Source: UTCHB3 sp964371075
GTDB taxonomy: Bacteria; Bacteroidota; Ignavibacteria; Ignavibacteriales; Ignavibacteriaceae
Direction: 5' to 3'
DNA: 64,000 nt
Assembly (NCBI GenBank): GCA_964371075.1
Contig: CAYJKN010000001.1
Span: 496,001-560,000, forward strand
The notes beneath the pieces are model-generated. The model saw only the letters and a list, made by a program, of their open reading frames with translations. It did no database searches and was not told the DNA's origin. Every line of letters begins with the position of its first letter. Positions within the stretch are counted from its first letter, which is position 1. Positions 8,818 to 17,226 of the stretch are shown here, piece after piece. A program made the translations under genes and the position numbers.

Positions 8818-10240
8818 CTATTTGTTCCCTGTTCGCTGGAAGTGCACCCTCACATTTTGGTTTCATTGTCAGAATCTTTCCCGGGTTCAGTACATTGTTT
8901 TCATCCAATGATTTTTTAATCTTCTTCATAAAATCAACCCCAACAGAACCGACTGAACTTTCAAGAAAATCCTTTTTTGCGAGTCCTGTGCCATGTTCAC
9001 CTGTTATTGTTCCGCCAAGTTTGATAGCTTCATTAAAAATGTATTCAAAAGCACGATGAGCATTTTGAATTCCTTTTTCATCCCTCTCGTCAGTAAGGCA
9101 GGTAGGGTGAAGATTGCCGTCACCGGCATGTCCAAAATTACCAATTGTTACATCAAACATCCTGGCAGCATTTTGCACTTTTTCGATCATGACTGGCAAT
9201 TCACTTCGTGGTACGGTTGCATCCTCAAGAATTGTTGTGGGCTTAACTCTCGCTAATGCGCTGAATGCTGTTCTTCGAGCAGCTTTTAGTGTAAGTGCCT
9301 CAGATTCATTTGCAGCCACTCTTACAAAAGTTGACCGGTTTTTCTTAAGTGCTGCAACAACTTTTGCCGCATCTTCGTCAACCTCGGCACCCATGCCATC
9401 CAGTTCAATAATCAAAATAGCTTCACTGTTCCGTGGAAGTCCGATATTTGTATAATCTTCTACACAATTTATTGTTGTGTGGTCTAAAAATTCCATCATT
9501 GCCGGAACGACATGAGCTGCAATGATATCCGAAACCACTTTCCCGCTGTCAATCATGGTATCAAAATAAGCTGTCATGGTGATTGATTTTTGTGGTTTTG
9601 GGATCAACCTGAGGAGTATTTTGGTGAATATCCCAAGAGTCCCTTCACTTCCAATCATAACATCACGCAAATTGTAACCGGCAACATCCTTAAAATTTTT
9701 CCCACCTGTCTTTAAAAACTCGCCATTTGGGAGAATCGCTTCAAGCCCCATTACATAATTTTTTGTTACACCATACTTCAATCCTCGAAGTCCACCGGCA
9801 TTTTCAGCGACATTTCCGCCAATGGTACAAATTTTCATACTTCCGGGATCGGGCGGATAAAACAAACCCATTTTTTCAACGCGACTTTGGAGTGTTTCAG
9901 TTATAACACCCGGTTCTACCCATGCAGTCAGGTTTTCTTCATCAATTTCAATTATCTTGTCCCATTTTGTCATAACAAGCACAATTGAATTATCCACCGG
10001 TACTGAACCACCACTTAGTCCGGTTCCGGAGCCACGTGGAACAACGGCAAATTTTTCGTTATTTGCGAGCTCCATTATTTTGGCAATTTGTTCCTTGTTC
10101 TCAGGAAAAACCACGGCTTCAGGAAGTTTGCTTAAAAGAGGTGTCCCATCGTATGAATAAGCTTCTTTATGGACGGGATCGGTTAGAAGGTTTTTTTTTG
10201 AAACTATCTCTCCAATTTTGGAGAGTATTGTTGGTGTCAT
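8789..10240 (-). CDS. glcD: Glycolate/D-lactate oxidase FAD subunit GlcD
   Basis: A 483-residue FAD-linked oxidase of the VAO/p-cresol methylhydroxylase superfamily, oxidizing a 2-hydroxyacid such as glycolate or D-lactate. The FAD-binding domain shows PRGSGTGLSGGS near residue 65 and GGNVAENAGGLRGLKYG near residue 145. The C-terminal substrate domain has the family motifs FGHAGDGNLHP and GEHGTG. The start overlaps the stop of the zinc-ribbon gene by four bases (ATGA), and its 3' end overlaps glcF, so the three are probably co-translated. Substrate specificity cannot be read from the sequence. Confidence 0.88.
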   Translation of the reverse strand: MTPTILSKIGEIVSKKNLLTDPVHKEAYSYDGTPLLSKLPEAVVFPENKEQIAKIMELANNEKFAVVPRGSGTGLSGGSVPVDNSIVLVMTKWDKIIEIDEENLTAWVEPGVITETLQSRVEKMGLFYPPDPGSMKICTIGGNVAENAGGLRGLKYGVTKNYVMGLEAILPNGEFLKTGGKNFKDVAGYNLRDVMIGSEGTLGIFTKILLRLIPKPQKSITMTAYFDTMIDSGKVVSDIIAAHVVPAMMEFLDHTTINCVEDYTNIGLPRNSEAILIIELDGMGAEVDEDAAKVVAALKKNRSTFVRVAANESEALTLKAARRTAFSALARVKPTTILEDATVPRSELPVMIEKVQNAARMFDVTIGNFGHAGDGNLHPTCLTDERDEKGIQNAHRAFEYIFNEAIKLGGTITGEHGTGLAKKDFLESSVGSVGVDFMKKIKKSLDENNVLNPGKILTMKPKCEGALPANREQIDDFPHSHNH

Positions 10241-10542
10241 TTTACAAATCTTTGAATAACATATTTAACCGCAAAGCCTGTTAGTAGTGCAATAATCAAA
10301 TAAGTGGCGATAAGTTTTACACCGTCAATCGTAAGAATGAAGGTTGACTTATAACCTCTCCAGCCGCAATTTGTACAACGGTAAACCTTGAACCAGGTGA
10401 GATTTTTGATAGCACCTTCAATTACGCTGCGGGTTTTTGATCTTCTTAAAGTATTAAACTGTGTGCACGAGGGACATTTTGAAAATGTTGCGTCCCGACG
10501 AAATCCTACTCTTTTTGATTTTAATCTTCTTTTTTGAGCCAT
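10237..10542 (-). CDS. Small zinc-ribbon membrane protein, function unknown
   Basis: A 101-residue protein with a basic N-terminus (AQKRRLKSKRVGFR), a four-cysteine zinc ribbon (CPSC ... CTNCGWRG, residues about 23-59) and one C-terminal transmembrane helix (residues about 75-95). It starts immediately after the S41 protease stop and overlaps the glcD start by four bases. The zinc ribbon would face the cytoplasm if the positive-inside rule holds. I do not recognise a named family, and the operon position says little about its function. Confidence 0.7.
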   Translation of the reverse strand: MAQKRRLKSKRVGFRRDATFSKCPSCTQFNTLRRSKTRSVIEGAIKNLTWFKVYRCTNCGWRGYKSTFILTIDGVKLIATYLIIALLTGFAVKYVIQRFVK

Positions 10543-12204
10543 CTAATTTAAAGCCAGTAATTTTCTGTAAAGTGATTTATTGTTGATTATATCCAGGGCG
10601 GTCTTGAACTGTACATCGTCGGTCAACCTGTACTTGATTCTGAAACCACTATCGTGGTATCTGCCCGCCAATTCGAGGAGAATTTCATTCGCTGTCTCTG
10701 TTTTATGCAGATCCAGGATGTTTTTTGAGGTTTTCTCAATCTCTATTTTTAATTCTTCGATTTTCCCCTGCAAATGTACATAATTTTTATCTTGTCCAAA
10801 AGTTTGAATCAGTTCATTTAATTGAACAATTCTGGGGTGTTTAAATTCATATTTTTTCTTCTGAAGAAAAATCCTGAATTCATCAAGAACCAGGTTTTCT
10901 TTTAAATTTTCAAATTTAAGACTTTTGTTTTTTTCGTAGAAACCGTTCACAAACTCGAAAATCATTCCTTTTGCGAGAAGGTCTTTTACAAAATCTGATT
11001 TGACTCTGGCACTGACAGTTGTATCAGGTGAGATTCCTCCGCCACTATATACGAGTCTGTTATTTTTTGTCCTGAACTCGGTTGTTAAAACAGAATCATG
11101 TTTTCCAATAACTTTGTTGTCTTTGGCATAATCAATTTTTTGAATGCTTCTACCCGAAGGAGTGTAATATCGTGAAGTGGTTATTTTAACTGAAGTGTTA
11201 TAACTCAATGAGGTGACAGTTTGAACAAGTCCCTTTCCAAAAGATTTTTCACCCACTATTATTGCTCTGTCGTAATCCTGGAGAGCTCCCGCAACTATCT
11301 CTGATGCGGATGCAGTTCCACCGTCGATTAACACAGCCATATCAACAGATTTTAATAGTGGTTCCTGTTCAGCAAAAAATTTACGTAAAGAAACTGAATC
11401 TCTCCCCTTTGTGGTAACAATCAAATCACCCCTGTTGAGAAATTTATTTGAGACATCAATCGCCATGTCAAGAAGTCCCCCGGGGTTACCCCTTAGGTCG
11501 AGGACCACTGTTTCAATTTTCCTGACAGCATTTAACTTAACAATTTCATTTCGCAGTTCTTCACCGGCAGTACGGGTAAATCCCGATAACTTAATATAAG
11601 CATTTGAAGAATTTTCAGGTATAAATCCTGCAAAAGCTACATTTTTAACTGATATTTCTTCTCTAAGCAGCGTAAATGAGAGAGTATCACTTGGTTCTCC
11701 CCGTAATACTTTTAGATCCACAAAAGTGCCCGGGGCACCTTTTACAAGCTTTGATACATCATCATAATTTGATGGTTTAACTTTAACTCCCGACACTTCA
11801 AAAAGTGCATCCCCCGGAAGCAGTCCTTGCTTCTGAGCAGAGTAGCCATCCATAACCTCGATGATGAGTACATGTTCGCCCCTGATACCAACGGTAATAC
11901 CAATCCCCCCATATTTTCCTTTGGTCATCAGTTCGATATCATCCTGTCGCTTTTCATCAATAAAAGTGGTATATGGATCCAGTTCTTTTAACATTCCTCT
12001 GATACCGGCACGAATAAACTCTTCAGGATTCACTTCGTCAACATAATTGAGAGTGATTTCTTTATATACCCGGGAAAAAATGTCGATGTTTTTACCGATT
12101 TCAAAATAGATATCACCAAAAGTCGTGTAGAATCCCAGGGATAACACAGCTATTCCGGCTACCATTAACCACTGATATTTGTCGATCAGATTTTTCTTCA
12201 TCAA
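10543..12204 (-). CDS. S41 family C-terminal processing serine protease
   Basis: A 553-residue carboxyl-terminal processing protease (CtpA/Prc-like). A single N-terminal hydrophobic helix (residues about 13-30) anchors or exports it. A PDZ domain lies about residues 90-170 (GGIGITVG ... GYSAQKQGLLPGD). The S41 core carries the Ser in DGGTASASEIVAGAL near residue 297 and the Lys in EKSFGKGLVQ near residue 325, the usual Ser-Lys dyad. The final 150 residues are a charged helical extension, longer than in the smallest family members. Probably trims periplasmic or envelope proteins. It overlaps tmk by four bases. Confidence 0.9.
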   Translation of the reverse strand: MMKKNLIDKYQWLMVAGIAVLSLGFYTTFGDIYFEIGKNIDIFSRVYKEITLNYVDEVNPEEFIRAGIRGMLKELDPYTTFIDEKRQDDIELMTKGKYGGIGITVGIRGEHVLIIEVMDGYSAQKQGLLPGDALFEVSGVKVKPSNYDDVSKLVKGAPGTFVDLKVLRGEPSDTLSFTLLREEISVKNVAFAGFIPENSSNAYIKLSGFTRTAGEELRNEIVKLNAVRKIETVVLDLRGNPGGLLDMAIDVSNKFLNRGDLIVTTKGRDSVSLRKFFAEQEPLLKSVDMAVLIDGGTASASEIVAGALQDYDRAIIVGEKSFGKGLVQTVTSLSYNTSVKITTSRYYTPSGRSIQKIDYAKDNKVIGKHDSVLTTEFRTKNNRLVYSGGGISPDTTVSARVKSDFVKDLLAKGMIFEFVNGFYEKNKSLKFENLKENLVLDEFRIFLQKKKYEFKHPRIVQLNELIQTFGQDKNYVHLQGKIEELKIEIEKTSKNILDLHKTETANEILLELAGRYHDSGFRIKYRLTDDVQFKTALDIINNKSLYRKLLALN

Positions 12205-12851
12205 ATTCCTTGTTTAACTCCACTTTTGTCAGAGGCTATATTCATTGTTTCATGGAGAATAGTTAAAATATCATAATGTACTTCAGTTGCTGATTTTTCT
12301 CCGTCAATCCCTTTTATCCTTTGCGGAAATTCCACAGCAAGTTTCTCATATCCGGAGATCACATTTGAATAAAAAAGATCATCAGACTTCTCAATTCGAT
12401 CGAGGTCGGCTTTGCAGATATTTTTTCTTTTTGTGGATTCTTCCACGGAGAGTCTTAAATAAAAAGTTAAATCCGGGATTGTTCCCCCGGTGGCAAATTC
12501 ATTTATTTTTTTAACAGCATCCGCACTTAACCCTCTCCCAAATCCCTGATAGGCAGTTGTTGAATCATGGAATCTGTCAGCAATAACAACACATCCTTCG
12601 GCTATCAGTGGACGAATCACTTCTCTTACTACTTGAGCACGAGCGGCAGAAAAGAGGAATATCTCAGTTTCGTCGCACATTTCAAGATGTTTTTTATTGA
12701 GTAATATCTCTCTAATTTTCTCGGATATAGCTGTACCACCCGGTTCACGGATTATCTCAACCCTCCTGCCGAGGTTTTCCAGATATTTTTTCAATAAATT
12801 GATTTGTGTGGTCTTTCCACAAAAATCAATGCCTTCAAAACTTATAAACAT
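12201..12851 (-). CDS. tmk: Thymidylate kinase
   Basis: A 216-residue dTMP kinase that makes dTDP for DNA synthesis. The P-loop at residues 5-16 reads FEGIDFCGKTTQ, where a Cys takes the place of the usual Gly/Ala before GKT. REPGGT (residues about 36-41) and DRFHDSTTAYQGFGRG are the thymidylate-binding and DR(Y/F) motifs of the family. Length is normal. It starts three bases after the YbbR-like gene and overlaps the protease gene by four, in the middle of a long co-oriented run. Confidence 0.92.
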   Translation of the reverse strand: MFISFEGIDFCGKTTQINLLKKYLENLGRRVEIIREPGGTAISEKIREILLNKKHLEMCDETEIFLFSAARAQVVREVIRPLIAEGCVVIADRFHDSTTAYQGFGRGLSADAVKKINEFATGGTIPDLTFYLRLSVEESTKRKNICKADLDRIEKSDDLFYSNVISGYEKLAVEFPQRIKGIDGEKSATEVHYDILTILHETMNIASDKSGVKQGI

Positions 12852-12854
12852 ATC

Positions 12855-13766
12855 TCAATACTGCTTAATTATATATCTTATTCTTGCCGGTTTTACATCC
12901 ACAAAGGATACATTATCCGGAAGAACTATGTTTGGAACCGTCGTGCCCGATGAGTCCCTTATCATTTCATTATAGTTTAACAATGCCTTAACTTCTTCGG
13001 GTTTAATTAAACCGATTCTTTCAATCCCGCCTCTGATTACAACAGTCACCTCATCAGGAACCAAAACTACCTCTTTACCTTCGGGTTTGTCCAAAACAGT
13101 AATTTTTACTCCTTCAATCTCTCTGTCAGCGATTTTTTGCACATCAATTTCAAGTGTAACCTTTTGTGGATAAATCTCAACACCTTTAATTCCTTCAAGA
13201 TTTACCTCAATATACATCTTTTCCTTTAGCCCCTTAAGCGTCGTCCGAACAGTTTTAATTTGGCGAATATCAGAAACAATTTTAGCACTACCCCTCACTC
13301 CAACTGAAGAAGGTGTAATTTTTATTTTATCAGCCAGACCAAATCCCTGTTCAAACTGTAAAGCAAGTTCGGGGACCACATTTTTCTGCGAAATCTCCAC
13401 TTTTTCTGTCTTGATACTCAGATAAGGAGGTTGAATATCAATTATTCCAAACTCAGCAGAAAGCCAGGAATTTTCATCCAGCAAATTTGCAAGATAAACA
13501 CCTGAATTGATGCTGTCTTTTGAAACTGGAATGGTGAATCTTTTATCCGAATTGAAGTGAAACGAGATGAATTTCCATCCCTGTCCCTTTAGTTTAACCT
13601 CAATCTCCCTTGGGAGACTATGGTCCACTATAAGATTGGGCGGGAGATTCGAATACACAACCGGAATTTTTGAAGTGATGTAGAAATCACCGGAAAGTGT
13701 AATAAATATCCAGGCTCCCACTGCGAGAAGCAGGGAGATAAGAATTGAAGGTAAATTTTGCTTCAT
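12855..13766 (-). CDS. YbbR-like domain protein (CdaR-like)
   Basis: A 303-residue protein with an N-terminal transmembrane helix (residues about 6-24, ILISLLLAVGAWIFITL) and an extracytoplasmic beta-rich region of YbbR type (IPVVYSNLPPNLIVDHSLPR and later repeats ending with VSFVDVKPARIRYIIK). In Firmicutes such proteins (CdaR) regulate the c-di-AMP cyclase CdaA. No cyclase gene is in this window, so that role is not supported here beyond the family. It follows the second BMC shell gene by 39 bases and precedes tmk by three. Confidence 0.75.
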   Translation of the reverse strand: MKQNLPSILISLLLAVGAWIFITLSGDFYITSKIPVVYSNLPPNLIVDHSLPREIEVKLKGQGWKFISFHFNSDKRFTIPVSKDSINSGVYLANLLDENSWLSAEFGIIDIQPPYLSIKTEKVEISQKNVVPELALQFEQGFGLADKIKITPSSVGVRGSAKIVSDIRQIKTVRTTLKGLKEKMYIEVNLEGIKGVEIYPQKVTLEIDVQKIADREIEGVKITVLDKPEGKEVVLVPDEVTVVIRGGIERIGLIKPEEVKALLNYNEMIRDSSGTTVPNIVLPDNVSFVDVKPARIRYIIKQY

Positions 13767-13805
13767 TATGAAGTGCCGTAATCCTCTTGCAAGAATATTG
13801 TGAGA

Positions 13806-14408
13806 TTATCCCCTGCCAATTTGAGCAAAGAATTTCAAGAGTTCTTCTTTATTGGCTTTGGAAATATCCCTGCCCTTGATGGGAAAATCTTGAGTTGCCC
13901 TTGCAAGTGTCCGAAGATCAGTAACTTTCAAATCCATAAGTTGAGGATCTATGACAGATTTTGTTTTTGCCACTTTTTTAACCGGAGTTACCGGCGTTAC
14001 CTCTGTTTTTAAAGTCAGGGGGATCACTTCCGGTTCAACAACTTTTTGAACCACCACTTCGGGGGCAAAAGTCATCTCAACTGGTTTTTTCTCAACATTC
14101 TGATTCGGAGCATTATAGACCTCTTCCTCAGCGGTAATTGACAAAATTTTATCAAGTTGAAGGTCAGGTCGCGGGATTACATGGGTTGAAACGAGGTCAC
14201 CAACCCGTGATGCAGCTGCAGCTCCGGCTTCAACAGCAGTTTTCACCGCTCCGGTTTCACCAATAATCTGAACTGTAATCAACGCCGGACTTGTCTTCTC
14301 CCATCCAATCAGTTTGATATTGGCGGCTTTGCACATAGCATCAGCCGCCTCAATTGCACCTACTAATCCTTTTGTCTCAACTAATCCTAAAGCCGGTAGC
14401 TGTTTCAA
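13806..14408 (-). CDS. BMC shell protein with C-terminal Rho-N/SAP-like extension
   Basis: A 200-residue bacterial microcompartment protein. Residues 1-85 are a BMC-H domain (GLVETKGLVGAIEAADAM, GAAAASRVGDLVSTHVIPRP). Residues 86-155 are a low-complexity Val/Thr/Pro/Lys linker. Residues 156-200 form a compact predicted helical domain (DLKVTDLRTLARA ... SKANKEELLKFFA) that resembles Rho N-terminal or SAP nucleic-acid-binding helices. BMC-H proteins build hexagonal facets; tailed versions such as EutK carry a nucleic-acid-binding-like domain. It lies 11 bases after the canonical BMC-H gene. The tail assignment is by eye and is inference; the BMC domain is clear. Confidence 0.85.
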   Translation of the reverse strand: MKQLPALGLVETKGLVGAIEAADAMCKAANIKLIGWEKTSPALITVQIIGETGAVKTAVEAGAAAASRVGDLVSTHVIPRPDLQLDKILSITAEEEVYNAPNQNVEKKPVEMTFAPEVVVQKVVEPEVIPLTLKTEVTPVTPVKKVAKTKSVIDPQLMDLKVTDLRTLARATQDFPIKGRDISKANKEELLKFFAQIGRG

Positions 14409-14419
14409 TTGCTGCCTGC

Positions 14420-14701
14420 TTAGATGGATCTTTTAGGGATGATTAACTCAACATCACTGTGTGGTCTTGGAATTACATGTACTGATACAAGCTCACCAAC
14501 TCTTTGGGCGGCTGCAGCACCGGCATCTGTTGCAGCTTTAACTGCACCAACATCACCGCGCACCATTACTGTAACATATCCACCACCAATGGTTTCTTTT
14601 CCGATTAATTCCACATTGGCTGCTTTAACCATTGCATCTGCTGCTTCGATTGCACCAATGAGACCTTTAGTTTCGATCATTCCTAAAGCATCTAATGCCA
14701 T
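14420..14701 (-). CDS. Canonical BMC-H microcompartment shell protein
   Basis: A 93-residue single-domain BMC-H protein of the PduA/EutM/CcmK type: LGMIETKGLIGAIEAADAMVKAANV, then the pore-region GGGYVTVMVRGDVGAVKAATDAGA, then VGELVSVHVIPRPH. These assemble as hexamers that tile the shell of a protein organelle. No BMC-P (pentamer) gene, signature enzyme or encapsulation-peptide enzyme is found in the window, so what it encloses cannot be inferred here. 74 bases separate it from the histidine kinase upstream, enough for its own promoter. Confidence 0.95.
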   Translation of the reverse strand: MALDALGMIETKGLIGAIEAADAMVKAANVELIGKETIGGGYVTVMVRGDVGAVKAATDAGAAAAQRVGELVSVHVIPRPHSDVELIIPKRSI

Positions 14702-14775
14702 TATCTTCTCCGAAATTTATGTAAATTTAAACCTTAAAATAGTCAGTAGAAAATTAATAGTCAATTTAATTCGTA

Positions 14776-15897
14776 TTAATGTGGCAGTTCTACTGTAAAA
14801 AACATTGAAGTACCCTCTCCCGGGGTGCTTTTGAACCAAATTCTGCCCCCTAATTTGTTTATAAACTCTTTGCAGATGGTAAGTCCCAGTCCTGTACCCT
14901 CCTCCTTCGCTGTCCCTTTTTTGCTGATACCTCCCACTTGAAAAATCATTTTTTGTTGTTCCACGTCCATCCCCGTTCCAAAATCTTTTATTTCGATCTC
15001 TAATTCTGTTTCAAACTCCACTAAATTTATCTCAATAGTACCGTTCAAATGGCTGAACTTTATGGCGTTTGAAATGAGATTCCTGAGGACAGTTCTCAAG
15101 ATATCTTCGTCAGAATGAACTACCACTGTTTGAGAGTTATTAAACTTTATGAGTAGTTCTTTAGAAATAATTGACCCGTTTAGTTCTTCACAAACCGAAC
15201 TTATCAAATTATTAACAATCAATATCTCTTTTTTGATAACAAGAATGCCGGTTTGGCTCCTTGCCCAATGAAGCAGGTTGGACAAAAGCCCGTATGTGGT
15301 TCGCGAAACAGATTCAATTTGAGAAAGGAAATAGAATCGCTCTGTCTCAGGCATTGTATTAATATCTTTTAATAAAATATCAGAAAATGAAATCAAGACA
15401 TTAAACTGATTTCGGAGATCATGGGCAATAACTGAAAAAAGTTTGTCCTTGGTTGTATTCAATTCACCAAGTTTTTTGTTCATTTCGATGATTTTCTGTT
15501 CTGATTCCAATCTTTCCGTTATGCTTCGAAGGACTGTAAGAATTGAATTTTGCCCCTTAAAATTAACCATCGAAAGAGACATTTCCACAGGAATGGAGGT
15601 TCCATTTTTTCTGCTCAAAAGTCGGTTTGCCACTACAGAATCATGGGTCACAATCTCTTCAAGTTCTTCGAGACTGGAGATTTGTTCATCGCAAAAAACT
15701 TCTGAAAAATGTTTCCCCAAAATTTCATCCCTCGTGAATCCTGTTGTTGTTACCCAAATTTTGTTAATCTCGATCACTTCACCGGTGTGGCCGTCGATTA
15801 TCATGATATGATCCAGGAGTTCATCAAAAATCTCTTTATAAGATCTTAAATCCTCTTTTAGTTCGTCAAATTCAGATTCTAATTTCATTTTAATCAT
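14776..15897 (-). CDS. PAS-domain sensor histidine kinase
   Basis: A 374-residue cytoplasmic histidine kinase without transmembrane helices. A PAS domain spans about residues 20-130 (DHIMIIDGHTGEVIEINKIW). The dimerization/phosphoacceptor motif is FSVIAHDLRNQF near residue 160. The ATPase domain has N-box NLISNAIKFS, G1 DFGTGMD and G2 EGTGLGLTICKEF. The frame is open 84 bases further upstream into the LOG gene. I chose the ATG at 15897, one base after the LOG stop; ATG 15888 is also possible. No response regulator lies nearby, so it is an orphan kinase, upstream of the BMC shell genes. Confidence 0.88.
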   Translation of the reverse strand: MIKMKLESEFDELKEDLRSYKEIFDELLDHIMIIDGHTGEVIEINKIWVTTTGFTRDEILGKHFSEVFCDEQISSLEELEEIVTHDSVVANRLLSRKNGTSIPVEMSLSMVNFKGQNSILTVLRSITERLESEQKIIEMNKKLGELNTTKDKLFSVIAHDLRNQFNVLISFSDILLKDINTMPETERFYFLSQIESVSRTTYGLLSNLLHWARSQTGILVIKKEILIVNNLISSVCEELNGSIISKELLIKFNNSQTVVVHSDEDILRTVLRNLISNAIKFSHLNGTIEINLVEFETELEIEIKDFGTGMDVEQQKMIFQVGGISKKGTAKEEGTGLGLTICKEFINKLGGRIWFKSTPGEGTSMFFTVELPH

Positions 15898-15898
15898 C

Positions 15899-16480
15899 CT
15901 AAACAAGTGCCTTATTAATATCTTCATCGGACCATATGTGTGAATCTGATATCGCACGATAGAGTTGGGTTGACTCAGCAATAACTGTGAACATTTTTAA
16001 ATGGTCACTCCCAAGAAAATTCTCCTCAACTGTAACTTCCATAAATTCAATCCATTTGTCAAAAAATCCATTGGTATTTACAACAACAACGGGATTTACA
16101 TATTGCCCAAGTCTCTTCATTGTTAAAACCTGGTAAAACTCTTCCATGGTACCACTTCCCCCCGGGAGAACCACTATCGCATCACTTCCATCAATCATTT
16201 TTAATTTTCTTGTCTCCATATCCTCTGTAAGTTCAAGGCTGTAGATATCATCCCTCCCCCATTCGAGACTCATCATAAACTCGGGGATTACTCCAACAAC
16301 TCGTCCCCCTTTTTCCAAAGTACCATCAGAAACCGCACCCATCAATCCATGCCTCCCCCCACCATATACTAAAAGATCGTCATTCTCTGCTATCAAATTT
16401 CCCAGTATGCGGGCGTCTTTTAGGTATATTTCTTTCGATTTTGTGCTCGATGCACAGAAGACGGTTATTCTCTTGTTCAT
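15899..16480 (-). CDS. LOG family phosphoribohydrolase (TIGR00730 type)
   Basis: A 193-residue Rossmann-fold protein of the LOG (lysine-decarboxylase-like) family. YGGGRHGLMGAVSDG at residues 39-53 and the hallmark PGGSGTMEE at 106-114 form the nucleotide/phosphoribose site, with METRK near residue 90 supplying the conserved Arg. Plant and bacterial homologues hydrolyse cytokinin or other nucleoside 5'-monophosphates to base and ribose-5-phosphate. The bacterial role is often nucleotide salvage. It is the first gene of the minus-strand run that continues to glcF. Confidence 0.9.
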   Translation of the reverse strand: MNKRITVFCASSTKSKEIYLKDARILGNLIAENDDLLVYGGGRHGLMGAVSDGTLEKGGRVVGVIPEFMMSLEWGRDDIYSLELTEDMETRKLKMIDGSDAIVVLPGGSGTMEEFYQVLTMKRLGQYVNPVVVVNTNGFFDKWIEFMEVTVEENFLGSDHLKMFTVIAESTQLYRAISDSHIWSDEDINKALV

Positions 16481-16565
16481 TTCTGTTCACGGGTTTTTAA
16501 GTGAGTATCGTTATTATTGATTTTAAAACCGGGATCCACCTTTAAAAATTAGTGATAACCGACAA

Positions 16566-16595
16566 TTGTATCTATCGATTTTTTCTTTAAGTTTG
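16566..16595 (+). promoter_or_regulatory. Bacteroidota-type promoter (TTG-N19-TAAGTTTG)
   Basis: TTG at 16566-16568, a 19-base spacer, then TAAGTTTG at 16588-16595. This matches the -33/-7 consensus of the Bacteroidota primary sigma factor (TTG ... TAnnTTTG). It sits 36 bases before the ATG of the small secreted protein at 16632. Confidence 0.65.
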
Positions 16596-16631
16596 CAGGA
16601 ACTGTTATTAAGAATATAGAGTATAAACAGT

Positions 16632-17225
16632 ATGAAAACAACTAAAACACTCCTCGTATTGGCATTATTTTTAGCATTTTCTGTCCTGGCACAGTCACTC
16701 GTTAAAAGTAAAGCCGGAATTCTCGTTTCTTCCGGTGATAAACTGTTGAAACTGAAATCGAATTCGGTATTAAAACTTGACGACAAATACAGAATTCTGC
16801 TCCAACCCGATTCGGGTGGATATGGTTATTTTGTGATGATTACAAATAACAAAGCGAAACTTCTTACTAACAGTAAAGCGTATAAGGATCAAATCCTGGC
16901 ATACCCTCCAAAAGGAAATTATGAAAAATTTCCAAAAAAAGGAGATTATGAACTTGTTTTACTTTATTCAATAAACAAAATTGGTGATCTCGACAAACTT
17001 TTTAAGAATAATCCGGAAGTTAAAGCCGAATCATTTAATAAAATTTTTGGAGCTTTAAAGAAGAAGATAAAACAAAGTGTTTCGGATGACTCCCAGGTTA
17101 ATATCAACATAGCCGGTAATGTTAGAGGCGACCAAAATGTTCAAGATAAAGATTTCCTCAAAAAGTTAAAACCTTTTGGCACGAAGGATGTCCTCATCTT
17201 GCAATATAAAATCAAAGTTAAATAA
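16632..17225 (+). CDS. Small secreted protein, possibly DUF4384-like
   Basis: A 197-residue protein with a clear signal peptide (residues 1-20, cleavage likely after FSVLAQ). The mature part is basic and Lys-rich. The stretch KYRILLQPDSGGYGYFVMITNNKAKLL followed by a proline/lysine segment and DYELVLLYS resembles DUF4384-type domains, in which a C-terminal beta domain is found in secreted or envelope proteins; this is a weak resemblance. It stands alone on the plus strand between two minus-strand signalling genes, with its own promoter at 16566-16595. Function unknown. Confidence 0.75.
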   Translation: MKTTKTLLVLALFLAFSVLAQSLVKSKAGILVSSGDKLLKLKSNSVLKLDDKYRILLQPDSGGYGYFVMITNNKAKLLTNSKAYKDQILAYPPKGNYEKFPKKGDYELVLLYSINKIGDLDKLFKNNPEVKAESFNKIFGALKKKIKQSVSDDSQVNINIAGNVRGDQNVQDKDFLKKLKPFGTKDVLILQYKIKVK

Positions 17226-17226
17226 T

